Assembly: GCA_013203365.1 (NCBI GenBank)
Contig: JABMQG010000335.1
Location: forward strand, 1 to 18,583
DNA: 18,583 nucleotides
Direction: 5' to 3'
Source of the DNA: Planctomycetota bacterium
Lineage (GTDB): Bacteria; Planctomycetota; Phycisphaerae; SM23-33; FEN-1343
Notes under the pieces: generated by a model
What the model was told of the DNA's origin: nothing
Seen by the model: only the letters and a program-made list of their open reading frames with translations
The model's database searches: none
Shown here: positions 1 through 6,930 of the stretch, in pieces
Numbering within the stretch: position 1 is the first letter of the stretch
Layout of the letters: each line of letters starts with the position of its first letter
Position numbers and translations under genes: made by a program

Positions 1-178
1 ACGCGGCCCAGTGGCGGGCCGAGCACGAACCATCGGACACTTAAGCCCTTCCGTATCCCCCAGACAGAGCCTGCCTCTCCTTCCTGGTCGGCCCTCGCCC
101 AGCCTGCAGGAATGTGTTGAGTCGTTACACTGCTGTTGGCAACATCGCCCCTGCGATTGGCCCTTCGCAGTCGGTTCA

Positions 179-1645
179 TCATTTCCCTGGCAGGCCCACC
201 GAATAGTTCGGCGATTCGTGGGTGATGGTTATATCGTGCGGGTGGTTTTCGGTCAGCGAGGCGTTTGTGATTCGTATGAATCGGCTTTGGGTGCGGAGTT
301 GTTCGATGGTGCCGGTGCCGCAGTGGTCCATACCGCTGCGTATACCGCCGAGCAGTTGGTAGACAAACTCGGCCAGCATGCCGCGGTAGGGCACCCGGCC
401 TTGTACGCCCTCAGGTACGAGCCTCTTTCGGCCGCCGATGTTGGACTGGTTGTACCTATCTGCCGACCCCGTGAGCATGGCGTCCATCGAGCCCATTCCT
501 CGGTAGGCCTTGAACTGGCGACCCTGGTAGATGACCAGCTCTCCGGGCGACTCATCGAGCCCGGCGAAAAGGTTTCCTATCATCACGCACGCCGCCCCCG
601 CGGCGAGCGCCTTGGTTATATCGCCGCTGTGGCGAATGCCTCCGTCAGCAATTATCGGCACGCCGTGTGAGTCGGCGACCTTGGCACATTCGTAGATGGC
701 GGTGATCTGTGGCACGCCGACGCCGCATACTACCCTGGTGGTGCAAATGGATCCCGGCCCGATGCCGACCCTCAGTCCGTCGGCGCCGGCTTCGATGAGG
801 TCGGCGGCGGCGGCTGCGGTGGCGATGTTGCCAGCGATCACGTCGATATCGTGCTGGGCCTTTATCTGCCGAATGGTCTCCAGGACGATTTCCTTATGAC
901 CATGCGATGTGTCGATGACTATCACGTCGACGTCGCGATCGATGAGCTTATCCACCCGCTCGTATTCCAGCACACCCACCGCGGCCCCCACGCGAAGACG
1001 GCCGCGTGCGTCTTTGCAGCTGCGGGGGAACTGCCGAAGTTTTTCGATATCCCGCATGGTAATCATGCCGACCAGGCGGCCATTGGGGTCGACCAGCAGG
1101 AGTTTTTCCACCTTGGCTCGATTGAGAATTTTCTCGGCTGCGTCGAGTGAGGTCTCCGGCGGAGCGGTGATAAGGTTGGTTCGCGTCATGACCTCGTCGA
1201 TACGACAATCGCTGGAGAGGAATTTCATATCGCGGCGAGTGAGGATGCCGGCGACCTTTCCGTCTTCACCAACGATCGGGAACCCGCTGACCTTGTGGTC
1301 GCTCATAAGGTTTCTGGCGGTGGCGGTGGACTCGTCCGGCCGAAGGGTTATGGGATCGACTATGATGCCGTTTTCGCTGCGTTTGACCTTTTCGACCTCC
1401 AGTGCCTGTGCCTTTGGCGACAGGCTGCGGTGTACGATGCCTATGCCGCCTTCCTGAGCCAAGGCGATTGCGAGTGAGGCCTCGGTGACCGTGTCCATAG
1501 GGGCCGAGACCAGTGGGATGTTCAGCGCGACGCGGCGGGTCAGCCGAGTGGCCATGTCTACTTCCGCTGGTTCCACACCGCTGCGGGCAGGCAGGAGCAG
1601 GACATCGTCGAACGTGATTCCTTCACCGATGATCTTCTCTTTCAT
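179..1645 (-). CDS. guaB: IMP dehydrogenase
   Basis: Oxidises IMP to XMP with NAD+, the committed step of guanine nucleotide synthesis; cytosolic and normally tetrameric. The 488-residue length is normal for bacterial GuaB. Visible: N-terminal TFDDVLLLP (11-19), a CBS pair (about 95-205) inserted in the TIM barrel, the catalytic loop [11 protein letters not shown] with nucleophile Cys301, the phosphate-binding IADGGIR (332-338), the [10 protein letters not shown] segment (381-390), and the flap [11 protein letters not shown] (412-422) whose Arg417 serves as base in this family. The ATG at 1645 has AAAGG a few bases upstream. It is divergent from the bioF-like gene, and a candidate promoter lies in the gap. 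The C-terminus carries some extra residues after the usual end of the barrel. No guaA is visible. Identification is secure. Confidence 0.98.
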   Translation of the reverse strand: MKEKIIGEGITFDDVLLLPARSGVEPAEVDMATRLTRRVALNIPLVSAPMDTVTEASLAIALAQEGGIGIVHRSLSPKAQALEVEKVKRSENGIIVDPITLRPDESTATARNLMSDHKVSGFPIVGEDGKVAGILTRRDMKFLSSDCRIDEVMTRTNLITAPPETSLDAAEKILNRAKVEKLLLVDPNGRLVGMITMRDIEKLRQFPRSCKDARGRLRVGAAVGVLEYERVDKLIDRDVDVIVIDTSHGHKEIVLETIRQIKAQHDIDVIAGNIATAAAAADLIEAGADGLRVGIGPGSICTTRVVCGVGVPQITAIYECAKVADSHGVPIIADGGIRHSGDITKALAAGAACVMIGNLFAGLDESPGELVIYQGRQFKAYRGMGSMDAMLTGSADRYNQSNIGGRKRLVPEGVQGRVPYRGMLAEFVYQLLGGIRSGMDHCGTGTIEQLRTQSRFIRITNASLTENHPHDITITHESPNYSVGLPGK

Positions 1646-1693
1646 GTGGCCAACCTTTCTTCTCTGCGGTGACTTTTTCTCGCCTGTAGAGGT

Positions 1694-1722
1694 AGACTAT
1701 TGACAGCAGGGGCTGCTTTCAA
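1694..1722 (-). promoter_or_regulatory. Candidate guaB promoter
   Basis: On the minus strand, TTGAAA (1722-1717) and TAGTCT (1699-1694) are separated by 17 bases, about 50 bases before the guaB ATG. The -35 box matches the sigma-70 consensus at 5 of 6 positions but the -10 at only 3 of 6. A perfect short dyad, AGCAG-GGG-CTGCT (1705-1717), lies in the spacer and could be an operator. On the plus strand a perfect TTGACA (1700-1705) points toward bioF but has no recognisable -10 at the right distance. Confidence 0.35.
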
Positions 1723-1770
1723 CGAAAAACGCTTTGTGAAGTCCCGTCTTTGGGCGTCTTCGGAGCGTGT

Positions 1771-2934
1771 ATGAGCGTCTGGGTTAAGATGCAGGCCGAC
1801 TTGGCGATGCTGGAGCGGCGCGGGCTGCGCCGACATGGGTTCATCGTGGAATCGCCAATCGAGCCTCGGGTAACGGTGGCAGGGGTTCGGATGGTTTGCC
1901 TGTGCAGCAACAATTACCTGAATCTGGCCAATCATCCTGAAGTGCGGTCCGCGGCGGCGAAGGCGATCGCCCAGTGGGGCGTTGGTGTCGGCGCCAGCCG
2001 TCTTATCAGCGGCACGACGAGTCTGCATATACAGTTGCAGGACGCCCTGGCGGCCTTGCGAGGCACCGAGGCGGCGCTGGTGACCAGCACGGGCTACGCG
2101 GCTAATGCCTGCGCGATGTCTACCTTGGCCGCCGCCGGCGACCTAATCATGGCCGACAAGCTCAGCCATGCCAGCGTCATCGACGCCGCCCGCGGCACGG
2201 GCGCCGTATTGCGTACGTACCACCATAATGACATGGACCGGCTGCGGGCGCTCTTGACCCGGCTGCGACCGAACCATAAGCGATGCGTACTGGTCACCGA
2301 CGGGCTATTCAGCATGGATGGCGACGTGGCGCCGCTGATTGAACTGGTGGAGATCAGGAAGCAGTTCGACGCCGTGCTGGTCGTGGACGACTCCCATGCT
2401 TTCGGCGTTCTCGGCGAGGGTGGTCGAGGGTCTGCCGAGGCTGCCGGCGTTGCCGACGAGGTCGACGTTACCATCGGCACCCTGAGCAAGGCCCTTGGCG
2501 CGATGGGAGGTTTCATCGCGGGCAGGCGGGTGCTGATTGACATGATCTGGAATACGGCCCGGCCTTTCATTTACACGACGGCGCTTCCGCCGGTGATGTG
2601 CGCGGCGGCTTTGGCGGCGATGGAAATCGTGCGGCGTGAACCGCAGCGTCGCCAAAACTGCCTGCGGAATGCCGACCGGCTTCGTCAGGCCCTCATCCAG
2701 GCCGGCGCCCACATCGGCGGCAGCACGACGCAGATCATTCCCATAATCCTTGGGACGGCCCAGCGTGCGTTGGAGATGTCCCAGCGGTGTTTCAAGGCCG
2801 GTTTCCTTGCCCCGGCCATTAGGCCGCCGACCGTAGCGCCCAACACGGCCCGCCTTCGCGTCAGCGTAATGGCCGAGCACGAGTGGAACGACCTGAAGCG
2901 ATTCGTCGACCTGGTGGCAGCGGCCAAGGCATGA
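1771..2934 (+). CDS. bioF: 8-amino-7-oxononanoate synthase (alpha-oxoamine synthase family)
   Basis: PLP-dependent alpha-oxoamine synthase. BioF condenses pimeloyl-ACP or pimeloyl-CoA with alanine to give 8-amino-7-oxononanoate in biotin synthesis. Start chosen at ATG 1771 with CGGAG five bases upstream; the frame stays open to a TTG at 1750. Visible in the 387-residue form: SNNYLNLANHP near the N-terminus, GVGASRLISGTT, the PLP-binding VVDDSHAFG (Asp206, His209) and the Schiff-base lysine in TLSKALG (Lys240). The C-terminal AIRPPTV signature is typical of BioF, whereas glycine C-acetyltransferase (Kbl) usually has a different sequence there. No bioA, bioB or bioD is next to it, so the substrate is inferred from family motifs; Kbl or another oxoamine synthase is the alternative. 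Confidence 0.85.
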   Translation: MSVWVKMQADLAMLERRGLRRHGFIVESPIEPRVTVAGVRMVCLCSNNYLNLANHPEVRSAAAKAIAQWGVGVGASRLISGTTSLHIQLQDALAALRGTEAALVTSTGYAANACAMSTLAAAGDLIMADKLSHASVIDAARGTGAVLRTYHHNDMDRLRALLTRLRPNHKRCVLVTDGLFSMDGDVAPLIELVEIRKQFDAVLVVDDSHAFGVLGEGGRGSAEAAGVADEVDVTIGTLSKALGAMGGFIAGRRVLIDMIWNTARPFIYTTALPPVMCAAALAAMEIVRREPQRRQNCLRNADRLRQALIQAGAHIGGSTTQIIPIILGTAQRALEMSQRCFKAGFLAPAIRPPTVAPNTARLRVSVMAEHEWNDLKRFVDLVAAAKA

Positions 2935-2958
2935 GCCCCAAGGTTTGCTCCGTGGGGC
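2935..2958. terminator. Possible hairpin between convergent genes
   Basis: GCCCCA (2935-2940) and TGGGGC (2953-2958) form a 6-bp stem with a 12-base loop directly after the bioF stop codon, in the 49-base gap before the convergent DUF1638 gene ends. No T-tract follows on either strand, so it is at best a weak or factor-dependent terminator. Confidence 0.25.
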
Positions 2959-2983
2959 CCGTCAGGCGGTAGCCTGGGCGATA

Positions 2984-3754
2984 TCAGCAGTCAACGGCCT
3001 CTTCGCAGACCCCGAGCACCTCATCATCGTTGCGGGAGGCGACATAGAGGCCCGGGCCGACCAGCAGGAAGTCTTTGTCCCATTGGCCGGCGAACAGGCG
3101 CTCCAGCAGCGACCAGTCGCCCTTAAGTCGCTCGAACTGCCAGCCCCTCTGTTCGGCCCAAAGGCGTGAGGCGTTCAAGAACGGCCGTTCGTCGGTGGCG
3201 TCCATCTCGATGTAGCAGATCTTGGAGTAGTTCTGCAGGCCGTCGCCCAATGTTTGGCGAATGAACTCGGCGTTGTCCCGGCCGTACTTGGCCACCATCT
3301 GCTCGTAGGTGTCGCCCAGACCCAGTTGGGCCATGACGCCCTGTGCGCCCGGGACGGTCGAGTCGTTGCGCTCCAGCCAGCCGGTGGTGTGGAAATAGGT
3401 TCCCGGGTTGGCGTAGAAGTATTGTTGGTACGCATGCCGGCTGCCGAAAAAGAAGGTGATGCAGTCGTGTGCCTTGGGTATCACTAGAGGCACCGATGGT
3501 GCCTTCAGGCCGACGACGCCGTCGTTGCAGCGTGCGTAGCCCAGCAGTATAGCCTTGTAGTCGGCCTCGGCGGCCGCGGAGTCAACCGCCTGCTGAAGCC
3601 TCGATCGCATCTCGCCGGTAGGCAGGTCGTGCAGGCCCTTGCGAAGGAACTGGACATCGACTCGAAACGGGCTGGTCGCGGCAAGCCTGCACGCCTCGCG
3701 ATAAGCGATTTCGCAGCCGATGAACTTCAACTTGTCGCCGTTTCCCAGCTCCAT
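2984..3754 (-). CDS. DUF1638 domain-containing protein
   Basis: Cytosolic protein of unknown biochemical function, about 256 residues, the usual size for DUF1638. Family signatures: KLKFIGCEIAYRE near the start, the LLGYARCNDGVVGL segment, IPKAHDCITFFFGSR (family HDCI...GS core) and TGWLERND. Cys and His in those motifs could bind a metal or a corrinoid-type cofactor, since I recall family members next to corrinoid methyltransferase genes in methanogens and acetogens. No such neighbour is present here, so that is inference. ATG is also possible at 3763, but that codon abuts a TATACT box and has no Shine-Dalgarno. The ATG at 3754 lies 9 bases past that box and would suit a leaderless message. 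The RNA element at 3817-3943 lies just upstream on the same strand. Confidence 0.85.
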   Translation of the reverse strand: MELGNGDKLKFIGCEIAYREACRLAATSPFRVDVQFLRKGLHDLPTGEMRSRLQQAVDSAAAEADYKAILLGYARCNDGVVGLKAPSVPLVIPKAHDCITFFFGSRHAYQQYFYANPGTYFHTTGWLERNDSTVPGAQGVMAQLGLGDTYEQMVAKYGRDNAEFIRQTLGDGLQNYSKICYIEMDATDERPFLNASRLWAEQRGWQFERLKGDWSLLERLFAGQWDKDFLLVGPGLYVASRNDDEVLGVCEEAVDC

Positions 3755-3763
3755 GACCGTCAT

Positions 3764-3791
3764 AGTATACCGTCAAACGGGTAGTTGTCTC
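3764..3791 (-). promoter_or_regulatory. Candidate promoter immediately before DUF1638
   Basis: On the minus strand, GAGACA (3791-3786) and TATACT (3769-3764) are separated by 16 bases. TATACT matches the -10 consensus at 5 of 6 positions and the -35 at 4 of 6. Transcription would begin at or next to the ATG at 3754. If active, the upstream twin-hairpin RNA would be an independent transcript and not a leader of this gene. Confidence 0.4.
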
Positions 3792-3816
3792 GTAATCCGA
3801 CCCTACACGGCGGCGG

Positions 3817-3878
3817 AAAAAAATAAAAAACAAAAAAAAGAGGCGACGCCTAGGCAGGGGGAGACCTAAACGTCGCCT
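3817..3878 (-). terminator. Strong intrinsic terminator
   Basis: A perfect 8-bp GC-rich stem (3878-3871 with 3848-3841) is closed by an inner TAGG/CCTA helix and followed on the minus strand by a T-rich run of over 20 bases (3839-3817) broken only by one G and one A. This is the clearest intrinsic terminator in the window. It stops minus-strand transcripts about 60 bases short of the DUF1638 start codon. Confidence 0.8.
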
Positions 3879-3943
3879 TGTTTACTGGACAATTGCGTAG
3901 GCGGGGTGACCTACGGGGTTGGAAGTCCAGTAGGAACATGCTC
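3817..3943 (-). ncRNA. Unclassified structured RNA: twin C-loop hairpins ending in a terminator
   Basis: Read on the minus strand, a start near 3943 (after TATAAT at 3955-3950) is followed by two similar hairpins. Hairpin 1 (3931-3884) has a 7-bp outer stem ACTGGAC/GTCCAGT and an inner GTAGG-TCACCCCG-CCTAC. Hairpin 2 (3878-3841) has an 8-bp outer stem AGGCGACG/CGTCGCCT and an inner TAGG-TCTCCCCCTG-CCTA. The inner parts share the pattern UAGG-UC-N-CCCC-G-CCUA. Hairpin 2 runs into a long T-rich tail. The exposed CCCC loops could pair with G-rich ribosome-binding sites, as C-rich sRNA loops do in other bacteria. Because DUF1638 starts about 60 bases downstream on the same strand, it could instead be an attenuating leader. 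I do not recognise it as a known riboswitch, 6S, SRP, tmRNA or RNase P. Confidence 0.6.
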
Positions 3944-3949
3944 CACTCA

Positions 3950-4003
3950 ATTATACGTTGGCAAAGGCAGACAGTTCTTGTCTGTTGGTAGCTGTTGATA
4001 GCT
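3950..4003 (-). promoter_or_regulatory. TATAAT box with upstream palindrome and tandem repeat
   Basis: A perfect TATAAT lies at 3955-3950 on the minus strand. There is no TTGACA-like -35 at 16-18 bases. Instead that position is covered by a perfect inverted repeat, CAGACA-N5-TGTCTG (3968-3984). Directly upstream is a tandem 10-bp repeat, GTTGGTAGCT (3984-3993) and GTTGATAGCT (3994-4003), about one helical turn apart. A poor -35 combined with a dyad and phased repeats is what an activator-dependent promoter would look like. This is inference from layout. Confidence 0.45.
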
Positions 4004-4202
4004 CTCATTTGGCGTGCCGCAGGGCCGTCGCCCGACAATCATGCATGCTAACTATTGTATGGTAAAGCAACTGGCGAATCAGGCGATGCCCATGGCCAAG
4101 GCCGGCGAGCGGCGCAGCGGCTGAGCACATTCATAGAAGCGGTTGCGTGGTACTTGTTGCCTTATAAGCATTCGATGCGTGACAAAACATCGCGCGGCGC
4201 GC

Positions 4203-4967
4203 ATGATGACGGCCGTGGATACGTCAAATCCAGACGTTGCCGCTATCGACGGGGCTCCAGACGGCGTTTCGTTGCGTCGCTGGGCGGTCATGTTCGTGCT
4301 GTATCTGGCAGTATTGGCGGTACCTGCGTGGTGGATGCTGGGTCGGCTGGGTCGGCCGTGGACGGAGCTTCTCACCGCCCCTGGCATCTGTGCCCCGATG
4401 TGGCAACAGTCGCTAAGACTTTTGATTTTCATGCTTTACTTGTCCATTTGTTGCACTTTTTTGCCCTTGCCGACCGGCTGGCTTGTTGCGGCAATCGCTA
4501 CGCGGGCCATTGCGTTGACGCCTCAGTGGTGGACGACTGTGGCCCTGGTGGCCACGGCCGGCGCTGTGGCCAGCACGATGGCCAACCTGAACGACTATCA
4601 CCTGTTTACCTGGATGATGCGTCATCGCCGCCTGGCCGCGGTGCGCCAGACTCGGCGGGTTCGGGCGGTCAGGCAATGGTTTTCGCGTAAACCATTCGCG
4701 TTGCTGGTGGTGTTCAGCTTCGTGCCAATCCCCATCGACGTCGTCCGAATGCTAGCCGCCACAAACAGATACGATCGCGGGGCCTTTGCGGGGGCCAATT
4801 TCATCGGAAGGTTTTTTCGATACGGGATACTGGCCGGCCTGGCCTTTGCCACTGATGTCAGCCCGGGGCAGGCTGCCGTCATCTTACTGGCCGCCGCCGC
4901 GGTGTTGGGTGCGATTAGGCTGACACCGGTGGTGGTGCGAAAACTCGCGGGTAAGCCGACACGGTAA
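4203..4967 (+). CDS. VTT/DedA-like (SNARE-associated) membrane protein
   Basis: Integral inner-membrane protein of about 254 residues. After a polar N-terminus, hydrophobic segments lie near 27-47, 72-100, 108-126, 164-185 and 205-240. The VTT/DedA hallmarks are a PLPTGWL re-entrant-type segment (88-94), a Gly/Ala-rich helix, FSFVPIPIDVVRMLAA (171-186) and the terminal FIGRFFRYGILAG (200-212). Family members act as lipid scramblases or affect membrane homeostasis and proton motive force; the substrate here is unknown. Start taken at the tandem ATGs 4203/4206; the frame stays open upstream to about 4143 with less credible residues. A TATAAG at 4163-4168 could be a -10 box but has no good -35. 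The next gene is 160 bases away. Confidence 0.75.
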   Translation: MMTAVDTSNPDVAAIDGAPDGVSLRRWAVMFVLYLAVLAVPAWWMLGRLGRPWTELLTAPGICAPMWQQSLRLLIFMLYLSICCTFLPLPTGWLVAAIATRAIALTPQWWTTVALVATAGAVASTMANLNDYHLFTWMMRHRRLAAVRQTRRVRAVRQWFSRKPFALLVVFSFVPIPIDVVRMLAATNRYDRGAFAGANFIGRFFRYGILAGLAFATDVSPGQAAVILLAAAAVLGAIRLTPVVVRKLAGKPTR

Positions 4968-5117
4968 GGCATTGAAAACAGCAGATAAGCGGCTATCGTC
5001 CAGCTTGGAGAGGGTTCTTATACCCCAGCGATTTGCCGAACTGTCGGCAGCTTGACGATCGGCCGAGGCACGGGGCGGGCGAGGTTGCTTTCGGTAACAA
5101 ACAAGGCTTTGTAAAAT

Positions 5118-5123
5118 AAGGAG
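5118..5123 (+). promoter_or_regulatory. Ribosome-binding site of the LolA-like gene
   Basis: AAGGAG lies four bases before the ATG at 5128 and fixes the start at that codon rather than the second ATG at 5134. It is one of the few textbook Shine-Dalgarno sites here. The 160-base gap upstream (4968-5127) also holds a hairpin, TGCCGA-ACTG-TCGGCA (5034-5049), without a T-tract. Confidence 0.7.
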
Positions 5124-5127
5124 CTAT

Positions 5128-5988
5128 ATGAAAATGAGAGGCGCAACATGGACGATGATAGCCCTCCTGGCCGCCGCGATCGCGGCCGACTTTGCACATG
5201 CCCAAACGACACGGGCGGCTTGTGAGGAACAGCCGACCACCACGGCGGCGGTGACGACGGCCTCGGCCGACCCGGCTGTAATGAAGCTGCTGGGGCAGAT
5301 GGAAGCAGCCGGTGAGAAGTTCCGCACGCTGACCGCGGACGTCGAGTACGTGGAGATCGAGGTCCTCTTCGACGACAAGACTACCTACGCGGGTGGGGTC
5401 TACTACCAGGCCGACCCCTCGGGCAAGCACCCGGCGAGGTTTCGCATACATTTTGACAGCGTCCGTTACGGCCCGGGTAGGGTCAAGAGCGTCGAGGACC
5501 GCGACTACGTTTTTTTCACGGACGAGAAAGGCCAACAACTGATCTCGCGTAACGGGCGGACGAAACAGCAGATCACGTACATGGTCGCCCCGCCCACATC
5601 GAAGTCGGACCCGCTGAAGCTCGGGGAGGGGCCGTTCCCCATGCCGTTCGGGCAGAAGCGTGAAGATGTGCTTGGTCTTTACAACGTCACGACCCGCCCG
5701 GCCGAGCGATCCGACCCGAAGGGGACACGTTATCTCAAGCTCACACCGCGTGCAATCGGCGACGAGCCGGAAACGAAGGTTCGGCTGGTAGAGCTCTGGG
5801 TGAACAACGACGGCCTGCCCGTGCAGATTCGCACGGAGGATAGAGAAGGCGAGACGGTAACGACCGCAACTTTCACCGGCATCAAGAACCTAAAGAGCCT
5901 GCCCGACAGGACCTTCATCCTGCCCAACCCCGGCCGCGACTGGGAAGTGCGAATCGAACCGCTAAGGCAAAAGACCACGCAGGAATGA
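5128..5988 (+). CDS. Secreted LolA-like outer-membrane lipoprotein-sorting family protein
   Basis: Exported protein of 286 residues with a clear Sec signal peptide: charged start MKMR, hydrophobic core 8-20 and a likely cut after AHA (23-25). The rest reads as the curved beta-sheet of the LolA/LolB fold: an N-terminal helix (LLGQMEAAGEKFRTLTADVEYVE), alternating strands such as GGVYYQADP and RFRIHFDSVRYG, and late strands ending in TFTGIKNLKSLPDRTFILPN. LolA chaperones lipoproteins across the periplasm; paralogues of this type are common in Planctomycetes with unproven roles. No LolCDE genes are adjacent, so lipoprotein carriage is inferred. A run of seven T follows the stop codon (about 5995-6001) but I find no hairpin before it. 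Confidence 0.7.
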   Translation: MKMRGATWTMIALLAAAIAADFAHAQTTRAACEEQPTTTAAVTTASADPAVMKLLGQMEAAGEKFRTLTADVEYVEIEVLFDDKTTYAGGVYYQADPSGKHPARFRIHFDSVRYGPGRVKSVEDRDYVFFTDEKGQQLISRNGRTKQQITYMVAPPTSKSDPLKLGEGPFPMPFGQKREDVLGLYNVTTRPAERSDPKGTRYLKLTPRAIGDEPETKVRLVELWVNNDGLPVQIRTEDREGETVTTATFTGIKNLKSLPDRTFILPNPGRDWEVRIEPLRQKTTQE

Positions 5989-6091
5989 AGTTAGTTTTTT
6001 TATGACCACTTTGGCGGTTGGCCTGTTTATTGCCACGTTCATCGGCGTCTCGACACCGCCGGTCTCTTGGGTGCTGGAGTGGGCCTTTCGT

Positions 6092-6120
6092 TTGCCGTTT
6101 TGCAGGGGAGGGGGTATGGT
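6092..6120 (+). promoter_or_regulatory. Candidate promoter before the small unknown gene
   Basis: TTGCCG (6092-6097) and TATGGT (6115-6120) are separated by 17 bases, each matching consensus at 4 of 6 positions. A start near 6127 would place the GGAG Shine-Dalgarno (6161-6164) and the ATG at 6172 within a short leader. Moderate to weak support. Confidence 0.3.
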
Positions 6121-6171
6121 AGTGCCGAGTTGGCGGTGAGGATGAAGGCCGAGTGGCTCGGGAGAAGCGGC

Positions 6172-6783
6172 ATGGAAGTCTATGCGGACGGCGAGGCGGT
6201 AAGAGATCAGGCACTTGAGGGTAAGACCGTCGGGGGGCTGCTGGATTGGATTCGTCGGGGCGATGCGGATCGTTTTGTGGTGGCCGTTCGTATCGACGGG
6301 CGGGAAGTGGCCGACGGTGAGCTGGAAGCCGTCTTGGCGTTGCCGTTGGACGGGTGTGGGCGGCTTGACGTGGAGACGACCTCTGCCCGGATTCTGGCGG
6401 CAAGCGCGCTGGCCCAGGCGGCGGACGTTCTGGAGGAGGCGCGGGAGCATCACTCGGCTGTGGGCGAACTGCTGGCGAGCAGTAAGCAGGTCGAGGCGAT
6501 GGATCGGCTGACGGCGTGCTTCGACGCATGGAACTCGGCGGAGCAGGCCCTTAGGCAGGCGTCTCGCGTCGCCGGGCTGAACCTGGACGCCGACGAGGGG
6601 CCATCTTCACCTGGTGTGCTGATCGAGAAGCTTCGGGGCTGCCTCAATGAGATTCAGCAGGGTCTAAAGATACGCGACTACGTCGCCGTCGCGGACCTGG
6701 TCGAATATGAAATGCTGCCGGTCATCGATGACTGGCAGGCTATGCTGGTGGGCTTTCAGCAGAAGCTGCTGGGGCAGGCGTAG
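6172..6783 (+). CDS. Hypothetical protein, possible beta-grasp N-terminus and helical C-terminus
   Basis: I do not recognise a named family. The chosen ATG at 6172 follows GGAG (6161-6164) with 7-base spacing and gives 203 residues. The frame is open further upstream, with ATG 6142 as an alternative. The first 90 residues alternate short strands around a helix (MEVYADGEAV, TVGGLLDWIRR, RFVVAVRIDGREV), which resembles a small ubiquitin-like or beta-grasp domain. Residues from about 95 on are strongly helical and charged, ending in a segment LKIRDYVAVADLVEYEMLP similar in style to helical-bundle chaperones. It has no signal peptide or membrane segment, so it is probably cytosolic. It precedes comEC by about 150 bases on the same strand; a functional link is unproven. 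Confidence 0.6.
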   Translation: MEVYADGEAVRDQALEGKTVGGLLDWIRRGDADRFVVAVRIDGREVADGELEAVLALPLDGCGRLDVETTSARILAASALAQAADVLEEAREHHSAVGELLASSKQVEAMDRLTACFDAWNSAEQALRQASRVAGLNLDADEGPSSPGVLIEKLRGCLNEIQQGLKIRDYVAVADLVEYEMLPVIDDWQAMLVGFQQKLLGQA

Positions 6784-6930
6784 CCGGCGTTCACGAGGGG
6801 CGCGGTCCCGAAGTCGCCGTCGGAAGCAGGCGGTCTCGGTGAGACTGCGATTCGACATCTCCCGAGAGGTTCTGCGTGAAGGTCGGCATACGCCGGTGTG
6901 GCGGTCGATGGGTTGGCGTGGGTGTTTCGA

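Noticed and set aside
11..670. Plus-strand open frame at the left edge
   Set aside because: Mostly antisense to guaB, with no recognisable motif or start signal. Bases 1-178 hold no feature I can support beyond a short GGCCC/GGGCC inverted repeat (5-20) with no T-tract.
3850..4038. Minus-strand 62-codon frame across the C-loop RNA
   Set aside because: It crosses the -10 box and the first hairpin and ends inside the terminator stem; low-complexity, no homology signal.
4055..4690. Plus-strand open frame overlapping the VTT-like gene
   Set aside because: Gly/Arg/Ser-rich out-of-frame translation without membrane segments, while the overlapping frame has a clear VTT membrane pattern.
5034..5049. 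TGCCGA-ACTG-TCGGCA hairpin between the VTT and LolA-like genes
   Set aside because: A good 6-bp stem, but no T-run follows on either strand, so I do not call a terminator; could be chance in a GC-rich gap.
5995..6001. Seven-T run after the LolA-like gene
   Set aside because: No stem precedes it in the last 60 bases, so an intrinsic terminator is not supported.
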